Under the pieces are notes generated by a model. That model did not search any database, was not told the DNA's origin, and worked only from the letters and a program-made list of their open reading frames with translations. This document shows, piece by piece, positions 1 through 6,171 of a stretch of DNA of 22,229 nucleotides (within the stretch, counting starts at the first letter, position 1; every line of letters begins with the position of its first letter). The stretch is from contig CAZVUM010000076.1 of assembly GCA_964629575.1 (NCBI GenBank), positions 1 to 22,229 of the forward strand. The letters are read 5' to 3'. Origin of the DNA: JAYPWI01 sp964629575 (GTDB lineage: Bacteria; Actinomycetota; Acidimicrobiia; Acidimicrobiales; Poriferisodalaceae). A program made the position numbers and the translations under genes.

Positions 1-221
1 ACGCGACCGAGCGCGCTCATCTTCGCGGTGAAGCCCGGGGAGTCCCGTTTTGCTGTGGCACGCCAGCGGCGCACGCTTTCGACCCAACCGCCCATGCGCG
101 GCACGCTAGCCACAGTCATGGGGCGATGACACCCTGCGTCACGCGATCGCAATGCTCGCCAGATCACTCGCTGGCTGCGCTGCGTCCTCGGCCCAGGGGG
201 CCTGCGGCCCTGCTCGCCAGA
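1..221. other. Left-edge intergenic region
   Basis: I find no convincing complete gene here. A minus-strand ATG at 18-20 (reading M-S-A-L-G-R) could start a gene that leaves the window on the left, but there is no clear ribosome binding site and only six codons are visible. The stretch holds one copy of a 28-bp direct repeat (153-180), a G/C hairpin at 194-212 just after the acyltransferase stop codon, and a 7-bp inverted repeat CTGTGGC (53-59) / GCCACAG (109-115) with no assigned role. Confidence 0.4.
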
Positions 222-238
222 TCACTCGCTGGCTGCGC
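153..238. repeat. 28-bp direct repeat pair at the end of the WS/DGAT gene
   Basis: Two identical 28-bp copies lie at 153-180 and 211-238, 58 bp apart. Each begins TGCTCGCCAG and ends CTGGCTGCGC. Each copy contains a short inverted repeat (GCCAG / CTGGC, 8-nt loop). The right copy includes the last codons and stop codon of the acyltransferase gene, so the left copy looks like a duplicated 3' end. The spacer holds a G/C-rich hairpin. The repeat could be a slipped duplication or a small dispersed palindromic element. Confidence 0.8.
194..212 (-). terminator. Possible terminator of the storage operon
   Basis: A G/C hairpin (core stem GGGCC 198-202, loop TGC, GGCCC 206-210, with further pairing to CAGG/CTG through a bulge) lies 10 nt past the stop codon of the last operon gene. 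No U-tract follows it, so intrinsic termination is uncertain. Confidence 0.35.
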
Positions 239-1739
239 GTGCGGCCGCCACGAGTTCCTGGATCTCGACCTCGACATCGTCGATCAGATGCCACAGGTCC
301 GGCAGCAGCTCGCGGCATCCCACCAAACCGAGGTCCAGCTTGTCCTCGTAGCTCTGCACGGTGATGTTGAGGCCCTGGCCTTCGGCGATCGTGGAGACCG
401 GGTAGTAGTGCAGCAGCTTCGACGAGCCCATGTAGAGCGACTCACGGGGCCCCGGCACGTTGGAGATCACGAGGTTCGACACCTGGCGCATCTGGTCGGC
501 CATGCGCATCCTGCTCATCAGCCGAGCCGATTCGGCAAACAGCGCTGGAGGGGTGAATTGGGCGAAGTCGACCATCGACTCCGCGGGCACCAGGTCGAAG
601 GATCCCTTCGCCGACTGCATCGCTTCGTGCGAGAACCGCACGCGCTCAGCGGAGTCCTCGATGTGGGTGGGCAACTGGCTGAAGACGCTGGACACCCGGT
701 TGGTCCACATGTCCTCTTCGTAACCGGTCCGAATCGACACTGGCACCGCAGCCACCAGGGGCTGATCGGTCAGGCTCTCGTGGCGATCGAGGTAACGGCG
801 GAGAGCACCCGCACAGACCGCCATCACGATGTCGTTGATGGTGATCCGGTCGCTGACAGTGATCCGGTCGTTCACAGTGATGCGTTCGTCGAGGACAACC
901 GAGAAGTGGTTCTTGATGGCCTTGATCTCGCCCAGATCGAAGGACTTGTACGCGAAGCGGCGATGCGGAGTGATGCTGCGATTGAACGGCGTCGCCGGGG
1001 CCAGGGCAGTCGGAAGCGTGGGGTCTTCGGCCGAACTCGATGAGGGGAGCTTGAACGCATCCATCCACGCAGTACGGATCTGATCGCCGCTCTCGGAGGC
1101 GATCTTGAACGCCTCGCGCATCATCTTCCCCTGTGCGGCGGCAAAGCGCTGGGGGCGGGCGGCGTAACTCATCATGGTCCGCCCCATCATCTCGACAGGC
1201 GTTGGCACGGCCTCGGGCTCGGGAAGCTCGGGCATCGGGGGAGGCTCGGCGTTGGGCTCAGCATCGAGGAGCATGTAGGTCATCAGCGCGCCGGCGGCAC
1301 CGTCGATCGTGGCATGGTGCATTTTGATCACAGCCGCCCACTGACCCTTGGGGAGCCCTTCGATCACATAGGCCTCCCACAGCGGCTTGGTGCGATCGAG
1401 TGGTCGGCTGATGAGCCGGCCGACGAGATCTGCGAGCTCGCGTTCTCCACCCTTCCGCCGACCCTTGCCGGGGACTGCGATGTGTCTGATGTGGAAGTCG
1501 ATGTCGAAGTCCGGGTCCTCCACCCACCACGGGTGGTCCAGCTGGAAGGGCACTTCGACCAGGCGCCGCCGCAGCGGCTCCAACATGGGCAGCCGCTGCT
1601 CGAGCCGGTTTCGGAACATCTCGTAGGGCTGATCACCCTTGGCCGGCGTGTCGTAGACGGCCATGCTGCTGATGTGACCGAACGTCGTCGGCGTCTCCAT
1701 GTACAGGAAACCCGCGTCGAGCCCAGTGAGTTGCTTCAT
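222..1739 (-). CDS. WS/DGAT-family wax ester synthase / diacylglycerol acyltransferase
   Basis: Predicted to esterify acyl-CoA onto a fatty alcohol or diacylglycerol, making wax ester or triacylglycerol at the membrane or lipid-body surface. The 505-residue length is normal for the family. The catalytic motif HHATIDG is at residues 141-147, with PLW at 119-121, an ND motif at 302-303 and the C-terminal NVPGP at 427-431. The start is ATG 1737-1739, preceded by GGAAGG; longer upstream reading has no family similarity and runs into the patatin gene. It is the last gene of the pha operon, starting 16 nt after the patatin stop. Oddity: residues about 285-303 are a near-perfect six-residue tandem repeat (D/E-R-I-T-V-N/S) encoded by 18-bp DNA repeats just before the ND motif. 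Substrate preference (wax ester or TAG) cannot be read from sequence. Confidence 0.93.
   Translation of the reverse strand: MKQLTGLDAGFLYMETPTTFGHISSMAVYDTPAKGDQPYEMFRNRLEQRLPMLEPLRRRLVEVPFQLDHPWWVEDPDFDIDFHIRHIAVPGKGRRKGGERELADLVGRLISRPLDRTKPLWEAYVIEGLPKGQWAAVIKMHHATIDGAAGALMTYMLLDAEPNAEPPPMPELPEPEAVPTPVEMMGRTMMSYAARPQRFAAAQGKMMREAFKIASESGDQIRTAWMDAFKLPSSSSAEDPTLPTALAPATPFNRSITPHRRFAYKSFDLGEIKAIKNHFSVVLDERITVNDRITVSDRITINDIVMAVCAGALRRYLDRHESLTDQPLVAAVPVSIRTGYEEDMWTNRVSSVFSQLPTHIEDSAERVRFSHEAMQSAKGSFDLVPAESMVDFAQFTPPALFAESARLMSRMRMADQMRQVSNLVISNVPGPRESLYMGSSKLLHYYPVSTIAEGQGLNITVQSYEDKLDLGLVGCRELLPDLWHLIDDVEVEIQELVAAARAASE
831..884. repeat. Three 18-bp tandem repeats inside the WS/DGAT gene
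   Basis: Units at 831-848, 849-866 and 867-884 share the pattern GTCG-TGA-GTGATCCG with a few substitutions. They encode about three copies of the hexapeptide D/E-R-I-T-V/I-N/S in frame, immediately before the conserved ND motif. In-frame slippage expansion is the simplest explanation. Confidence 0.8.
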
Positions 1740-1755
1740 CGTCTTCCTTCCAGAG

Positions 1756-2712
1756 TCACGCAGCGCGGGCGAGGCGGTCGACCGCTGTGTTGTAGGCCTG
1801 CAGTGCCACGGCGGCCCGACGCCGCCCATCGAGCAGGTTGGATCCCATCGCGTCCAGATCGGCGCGCGTGGGACGAATGACCTCGACACTGGCTGCACCG
1901 TCAAGAGCCGCCACCTCGAGGTCGGTCTGCACGCGCGTCGCAACCCGCAGCGGGTGCCAGGGGCTGCGGACATCGTGGAGGCGCTCGGTGGACATCGGTG
2001 AGCTCACCACCACCAGATCGAAACCTTGGCCACGCAGCACATCCACGTTGTCGGAGCTGTGTGCTCCGCCGTCGAGATACTCGTTGTCGCCGATCGCAAC
2101 CGGCTCGAAGACGCCGGGCACCGAGCACGAGGCTGCGACCGCCTGACCCAGAGTCTCGCCGCCCGATCCGTCGAACACCGCCCGGTGCCCGGTCTTGAGA
2201 TCAACAGCGCACACCTGGAGAAACGGATCTCCCGGCCACGCCCACGTTCCATCGGCGCGGTCCTCGATCATCGTGTCGACGAGCTGGCTGATGCGTTCAG
2301 TCGAGACCGTGCCGCGTGGCATGAGGCCCGCAGCGATGCTGCCCGGGGCGACCCTGAACGGGTCCCAGAGTCCACGCATCGACATGTCTGCGGCGGCGGG
2401 GCGTCCCCATGCAGTGCGCTGTTCGCCGCGTTCGCCGATCTTGGCTCTGGCGCGACCCAGCAGCCGTTGTCCTGCGGGGCTGAGTGGCTGGCGGGTCTCG
2501 CGTCGGTAGAGGTCATTGGGGTGCAGACCAGCGCCGAGCAGAGCACCTGAGATCGAACCCGCTGAGGTGCCGACGATGACGTTGGCATCACGTACGTCCA
2601 GACCACGGCTGTCGAGCAGGGCCTTGATGACGCCGGCGTGGAACGCGCCACCGAGAACGCCGCCGGATCCGAGAACGATCGCGACCCGTGAACGGCCGGT
2701 GGCCGCGCTCAT
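1756..2712 (-). CDS. Patatin-like phospholipase / lipid acyl hydrolase
   Basis: A 318-residue patatin-fold serine hydrolase, predicted to cleave acyl esters of phospholipids or storage lipid. The glycine-rich oxyanion loop GSGGVLGG is at residues 15-22, the nucleophile elbow GTSAG at 48-52 (Ser50) and the catalytic aspartate in DGG at 214-216, so the Ser-Asp dyad is intact. A conserved SCSVPGVFEP segment lies near 195-204. The start ATG 2710-2712 follows a GAGGA ribosome binding site and lies 4 nt after the phaC stop; this start places the oxyanion loop at the normal distance from the N-terminus. No signal peptide is visible, so it is probably cytoplasmic or granule-associated. Between a PHA synthase and an acyltransferase, a role in remodelling or mobilising storage lipid is a reasonable inference, but no substrate is shown. 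Confidence 0.9.
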   Translation of the reverse strand: MSAATGRSRVAIVLGSGGVLGGAFHAGVIKALLDSRGLDVRDANVIVGTSAGSISGALLGAGLHPNDLYRRETRQPLSPAGQRLLGRARAKIGERGEQRTAWGRPAAADMSMRGLWDPFRVAPGSIAAGLMPRGTVSTERISQLVDTMIEDRADGTWAWPGDPFLQVCAVDLKTGHRAVFDGSGGETLGQAVAASCSVPGVFEPVAIGDNEYLDGGAHSSDNVDVLRGQGFDLVVVSSPMSTERLHDVRSPWHPLRVATRVQTDLEVAALDGAASVEVIRPTRADLDAMGSNLLDGRRRAAVALQAYNTAVDRLARAA

Positions 2713-2716
2713 TCGG

Positions 2717-3844
2717 TCAGTCCTCGAGAACGGTGCTCTGGCTGAGCATCCAGTCCGACATCGCCGGCATGCAGCGTTTGCGTCCGCCGCCACCGACAAT
2801 CAATCCGACGTGTCCGGCGGGGAGCTCGATCTCGTTCTTGTCCTCGGAGCCCACGAGCTCGACGAGGCCACGCGTCGAAGCCGGCGGGACGATGTGGTCC
2901 CGTTCGGCGATCACGTTGAGGAACGGCACGGTGATGTCACGCAGGTGCCTGCGACGACCACCCACGACCAGGTCGTCGTTGATGAACCCGTTGCCGTCGC
3001 TGAAGATCTCGGTCGACTCGATCATGGCCTGGCCGGGGAACGGGATGTGGTCCCGCGTCCAGCTGGTCATGGCCTGGTAGCTGTTGAGGAACTTGTCGTC
3101 ATCGAGCCGCTCCCAGAAGTCGGCGACGGTCGACAGGTCCGAGGTGGGGGTGAGCAGCGAGAATCCGGCGCGAATGCTCGCCGCGGGAATGTTGCCTGTG
3201 GAATCGAGGATGTCGCGGGGATCGATTCCGTCGCGCCCGACACCGCTCATCGCCTTGGGCATCTCGCGGAAGTCGACCGGAGTCGCCATCACGAGCAGGC
3301 TGTTGATCGGATCGTCGGGGTGGGCGGCGGCGTACAGAAGCGACAGCAGACCCCCGTAGCAGTAGCCGAACACATTGACGCCGTTCTCGCCGGTCATGCG
3401 GTTGACCTCGGCGACAGCGGCGGGAATGAGCTGGTCGGTGTAGAGGTCGAGACCGTTGCCGGCTTCCTCTTCGTCGGGAACGCCCCAGTCGAGCAAGAAG
3501 ACGTCGAACCCGCGATCGCGCAGGTGCTCGACGAAGCTGTTGCCCGGCTGCAGGTCCAGGATGAACGAGCGGCTGACCAGGCTCATGACCAAGAGGATCG
3601 GCTCGCGGACGGTGACATCGTCGTTGCGGTAGCGGTAGAGGACCGTCTTGGCGTTGGACCACACTGCGTCGCGGGGGGTGACGCCGGTCTCGGCCGTGTC
3701 GATGCCCATGAGGTGCCGGGTCAGGTTCCAGCTGCGCTTGACGCCCTTGTTCCACTCCTCGGCGAAGAAGCCGACGGGGTTGGCCATCATGTCGCCCACG
3801 GTCTTCTGGAACTGTTCGCTGAGAGTGTCGGTCTGGGTCGCCAT
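2717..3844 (-). CDS. phaC: Polyhydroxyalkanoate synthase, class III-type catalytic subunit
   Basis: Polymerises (R)-3-hydroxyacyl-CoA into polyhydroxyalkanoate on storage granules. The length of 375 residues fits the short class III/IV catalytic subunits rather than the roughly 560-600 residues of class I/II. The catalytic triad is visible: Cys162 in the lipase-like box GYCYGG (160-165), Asp316 in ERDHIVPP and His345 in PAGHVGL. Class III enzymes need a PhaE partner, and a short PhaE-like gene sits directly upstream with a 1-nt gap. The start ATG 3842-3844 has GGAGG about 9 nt upstream, inside the end of the preceding gene, so translation is probably coupled. Monomer range is not determinable from this sequence; nearby methylmalonyl-CoA mutase makes propionyl-CoA-derived hydroxyvalerate plausible. 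Confidence 0.92.
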   Translation of the reverse strand: MATQTDTLSEQFQKTVGDMMANPVGFFAEEWNKGVKRSWNLTRHLMGIDTAETGVTPRDAVWSNAKTVLYRYRNDDVTVREPILLVMSLVSRSFILDLQPGNSFVEHLRDRGFDVFLLDWGVPDEEEAGNGLDLYTDQLIPAAVAEVNRMTGENGVNVFGYCYGGLLSLLYAAAHPDDPINSLLVMATPVDFREMPKAMSGVGRDGIDPRDILDSTGNIPAASIRAGFSLLTPTSDLSTVADFWERLDDDKFLNSYQAMTSWTRDHIPFPGQAMIESTEIFSDGNGFINDDLVVGGRRRHLRDITVPFLNVIAERDHIVPPASTRGLVELVGSEDKNEIELPAGHVGLIVGGGGRKRCMPAMSDWMLSQSTVLED

Positions 3845-3845
3845 G

Positions 3846-4190
3846 TCAGTTGGCCTCCGCGATCGGCTCGACCACGGCAAGGGTGGGCTCCTCAGCGGCG
3901 TTGGCGGCGGCGGCGTTGGCGGCGTCGAGCGAACGGCGCAGCGACTGCACCTCGTTGTCGAGGCTCGCGATCTGGCGTCGCAGGCTGCGCACATCGCCCG
4001 CTGCGGGGAGATTCCACATGTGGAGCCACTGGCGGCTCATCTTTTCGGTTTCGGCCATGATCGACCGGGAGATCTGGGTGCCGACCGCCATCACGTCGCG
4101 GAAGCCGTCCGAGGCCGTGAGCTGTTCGAGAGACGGAGCGACCGCCTTCTCCCACTCGTTGTACATCTGTCGCCACGCTGGTTGGGTCAT
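3846..4190 (-). CDS. Short PhaE-like PHA synthase subunit / granule-associated protein
   Basis: A 114-residue alpha-helical protein that opens the operon and lies 1 nt upstream of phaC. The stretch around residues 60-88 (LNLPAAGDVRSL, then RRQIASLDNEV, then QSLRRSL) resembles the C-terminal signature of PhaE, the partner subunit of class III PHA synthases, where a Leu-Pro segment precedes a coiled coil of the form L-x-x-x-L-x-x-L-R-R. The N-terminal part (MTQPAWRQMYNEWEK) is Trp-rich and amphipathic, as in phasins. At 114 residues it is about one third of a typical PhaE. The last 25 residues are Ala/Glu-rich. The ATG 4188-4190 has AAGGGAAG about 6 nt upstream. It could instead be a phasin; adjacency to phaC favours a synthase partner. 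Confidence 0.72.
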   Translation of the reverse strand: MTQPAWRQMYNEWEKAVAPSLEQLTASDGFRDVMAVGTQISRSIMAETEKMSRQWLHMWNLPAAGDVRSLRRQIASLDNEVQSLRRSLDAANAAAANAAEEPTLAVVEPIAEAN

Positions 4191-4292
4191 GTCGTCTTCC
4201 CTTGTGTCCGCTCGATCACCCTAAGAAGATGCCTGACGTAATGCAACTATCTGCGACAGGAATAGAGCAGATATTCATCATCTCTGTAAACG
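4191..4292. promoter_or_regulatory. Divergent promoter region: pha operon and MarR gene
   Basis: This 102-nt region separates two divergent operons. On the minus strand, a -35 TTGCAT (plus 4241-4246), a 17-nt spacer and a -10 TAGGGT (plus 4218-4223) form a good promoter for the pha operon, about 20 nt from its ribosome binding site. Directly upstream of that -35 is the palindrome TATCTGC-N12-GCAGATA (4248-4273). It is equally well placed to act as a MarR operator for the gene starting at 4293. No clear Shine-Dalgarno precedes the MarR ATG. Confidence 0.55.
4248..4273. promoter_or_regulatory. Palindromic operator candidate TATCTGC-N12-GCAGATA
   Basis: The 7-bp arms are exact inverted repeats, separated by 12 nt that are not self-complementary, which favours binding by a protein dimer over an RNA hairpin. 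The core TCTGC-N12-GCAGA recurs at 8499-8520 with the same spacing, again just upstream of a proposed -35 box. Candidate binders are the XRE regulator encoded at 7770-8153 or the adjacent MarR protein. Confidence 0.5.
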
Positions 4293-4916
4293 ATGGGTGA
4301 GCTCGGCACTGCGTGTGCCAAGCTGGGTGCTGTGTCGACTGAGCACACCCCCTCCGAGAACGCCGAAGCGGTCGCGCCCGCCATCGCAGACGACGACCGG
4401 CAGCGAACGCTGGCCCTCCCCCATGGCGGCGTCGGCGAGAGCTGGGAGATCGAGGAAAAGGTCGCCGCTCTGTGGCGCGCCGCCCGCCTCGGCCCCACCG
4501 TCGAACGCCTGCGACGCCACATTCTTCAAGGCGGCGAGCGTTCGATCGAGCCAGGCCAGTTCCGCGCTCTCGACGCGGTCGCCGGACACGGCCCGTGCCC
4601 GGTGCGCGAGCTCGCCATCGTGATGGACGTCGAACCCTCGACCGTCACCCGGGCCACAGGACGCCTCGAGACGGCGGGCTGGGTCGCCAAGCGCAAGGGC
4701 GATCACGACGCTCGAGAGGTACTGATCGAGCTCACGCCGGCCGGCGCCGAGTTCCACGCGTACTTCGTCGATCGAGCCTATGAGACCTACGAGGAGATCT
4801 TCCAGGTCTTCACGCCTGAAGAGCACGTCCTGCTCGCCGACCTCCTCGAGCGGATGTTGAAGTCGACCGAGCACACGCTCGCTCCGCACTACACGCCAGA
4901 ACAGGACTTCTCATGA
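4293..4916 (+). CDS. MarR-family winged-helix transcriptional regulator
   Basis: A DNA-binding regulator of the MarR type, 207 residues from the ATG. The winged helix spans about residues 88-150: helix-turn-helix VRELAIVMDVEPSTVTR (104-120), then a basic wing RKGDHDAREVLIELT (134-148), then a C-terminal dimerisation helix around 160-195. An in-frame GTG at 4332 would give a 194-residue protein; the first 13 residues look non-conserved, and neither start has a strong ribosome binding site. The gene overlaps the downstream hydrolase by 4 nt (ATGA), so the two are co-translated. It diverges from the pha operon, and the intervening palindrome could be its own operator. Its ligand is unknown; lipophilic or CoA-linked acids would fit the context. 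Confidence 0.88.
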   Translation: MGELGTACAKLGAVSTEHTPSENAEAVAPAIADDDRQRTLALPHGGVGESWEIEEKVAALWRAARLGPTVERLRRHILQGGERSIEPGQFRALDAVAGHGPCPVRELAIVMDVEPSTVTRATGRLETAGWVAKRKGDHDAREVLIELTPAGAEFHAYFVDRAYETYEEIFQVFTPEEHVLLADLLERMLKSTEHTLAPHYTPEQDFS

Positions 4917-6067
4917 GCGACACGCTCGTCGGAGGCATGATCCCGACTCGCCGTGACGTCGAGGACTGGATGCGCGGGCACACCCTCGACGATCTGCCCG
5001 AGGTTTCGCCGACCCCCCTCGCCGCCTTCAAATGGCTCACCGACGAGTGGGCGATGCAGATCGAGCTGGCTCAGGGCCGGACCCGGATTCCGGACGGATC
5101 GTTCCGCCGCCGGCTCCGCAGCGAGCTCACCGAGGCCCGTGAGCTCTTCGAACAGCGGGGGTGGCTCGCGGATCCGCGGAGCTACCACCGCGACCCGGAC
5201 ACGGCGATTCGCCCGCTCAGCATCACTGCCGCCGCTGCGGGACCCTTCGGCTACGAGCACGTCCGCTACGAGAGCACGTTCAGCAACTGGCCAGACGAGC
5301 CGGGCAGCGACCGCTGGGCCGAGTACCGGCCGGTCCGCACCGGGCACGCGTGGATGATGTGCCACGAGGGCGCGCCGCGCCCGTGGATGGTTCTCGTCAA
5401 CGGCTACCGAACCGGTGAGCCGGCGCTCGATCTCGGGAGCTTCCGGGCCAACCATCTCCACCACGAGCTGGGCCTCAACGTGATCGCAGTGGTGCTGCCC
5501 CTCCATGGACCACGCGCCATCGGAGCGAGCGGCAGCCGGGTGATTCACGCCGGCGCGATGAACACGGTCTTCACCATGGCCCAAGGTGCCTGGGACGTTC
5601 GCAGCGTGATCCGCTGGCTCCGTGAGGAGCACGACGCACCCGCTGTGGGCCTCACCGGGATCTCACTCGGCGGCTACATGGTGTCGCTCCTGAGCGGTCT
5701 CGAAGACGACCTCGCCTGCGTGATCGCCGGCGTCCCCGAGTCGGACCTCGTGCGCGGCATCCGCAGACAGATGGAGCCGCTGCTTCCGCCGTTCTACGAG
5801 CAGTGGGGCCTGTCGTGGGAACCCCTCCGACAGGTGCTCAGCGTCTGCTCTCCCCTGTCGTTCGAGTGCAGGGTCCCCCACGACCGGCGCTTCATCTACG
5901 CAGGTCTGCTCGATCGCTGGGTACGCCCTGGCAACGTCCACACCCTGTGGCAGCACTGGGACGAGCCCAGCATTCGCTGGTACGAGGGCTCACACCTGTC
6001 GTTCCCGTTCGAACGCTCGGTGCACGCCTACGTCGACGACGCCCTGCACACCAGCTTCGACCTGTAG
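4913..6067 (+). CDS. Alpha/beta-hydrolase fold protein, possibly ABHD18/DUF2048-like
   Basis: A 384-residue alpha/beta hydrolase. The nucleophile elbow GISLGG has Ser251, and good triad partners are Asp334 (GLLDRWVRPG) and His361 (EGSHLSF). The N-terminal 100 residues are helical and charged, without a signal peptide. The layout (long N-terminal extension, YESTFSNWP segment, then LTGISLGGYM) reminds me of the poorly characterised ABHD18/DUF2048 family, but that is from memory and needs a profile search. It begins inside the stop codon of the MarR gene, so it is the probable regulatory target. It is followed by a strong bidirectional hairpin. The substrate is unknown; an ester or thioester near lipid-storage genes is only a guess. 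Confidence 0.82.
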   Translation: MSDTLVGGMIPTRRDVEDWMRGHTLDDLPEVSPTPLAAFKWLTDEWAMQIELAQGRTRIPDGSFRRRLRSELTEARELFEQRGWLADPRSYHRDPDTAIRPLSITAAAAGPFGYEHVRYESTFSNWPDEPGSDRWAEYRPVRTGHAWMMCHEGAPRPWMVLVNGYRTGEPALDLGSFRANHLHHELGLNVIAVVLPLHGPRAIGASGSRVIHAGAMNTVFTMAQGAWDVRSVIRWLREEHDAPAVGLTGISLGGYMVSLLSGLEDDLACVIAGVPESDLVRGIRRQMEPLLPPFYEQWGLSWEPLRQVLSVCSPLSFECRVPHDRRFIYAGLLDRWVRPGNVHTLWQHWDEPSIRWYEGSHLSFPFERSVHAYVDDALHTSFDL

Positions 6068-6106
6068 TCGGCCATCTGGAGCTGGCCGCCTGGCGGCGTC
6101 GGGCAA

Positions 6107-6150
6107 CGCCGAGTCCCAGCGCGCCAGTTCTGGCGCGCCCCCACTCGGCG
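6107..6150. terminator. Two-tier bidirectional terminator hairpin
   Basis: An outer 8-bp stem CGCCGAGT (6107-6114) / ACTCGGCG (6143-6150), a 4x4 C-rich internal loop, and an inner 9-bp stem GCGCGCCAG (6119-6127) / CTGGCGCGC (6130-6138) with a 2-nt loop. It lies between convergent genes ending at 6067 and 6172. There is no U-tract on either side. Confidence 0.65.
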
Positions 6151-6171
6151 GGAAACGGACCCGGGCGGGAG

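Noticed and set aside
126..1043. A 305-codon plus-strand open frame opposite WS/DGAT
   Set aside because: Antisense shadow; its start region is the duplicated repeat and it has no ribosome binding site.
2516..4060. A 514-codon plus-strand open frame antisense to phaC
   Set aside because: It lies opposite a clear PHA synthase with an intact triad, and its translation is low-complexity with no recognisable motif. It is a by-product of high third-position GC.
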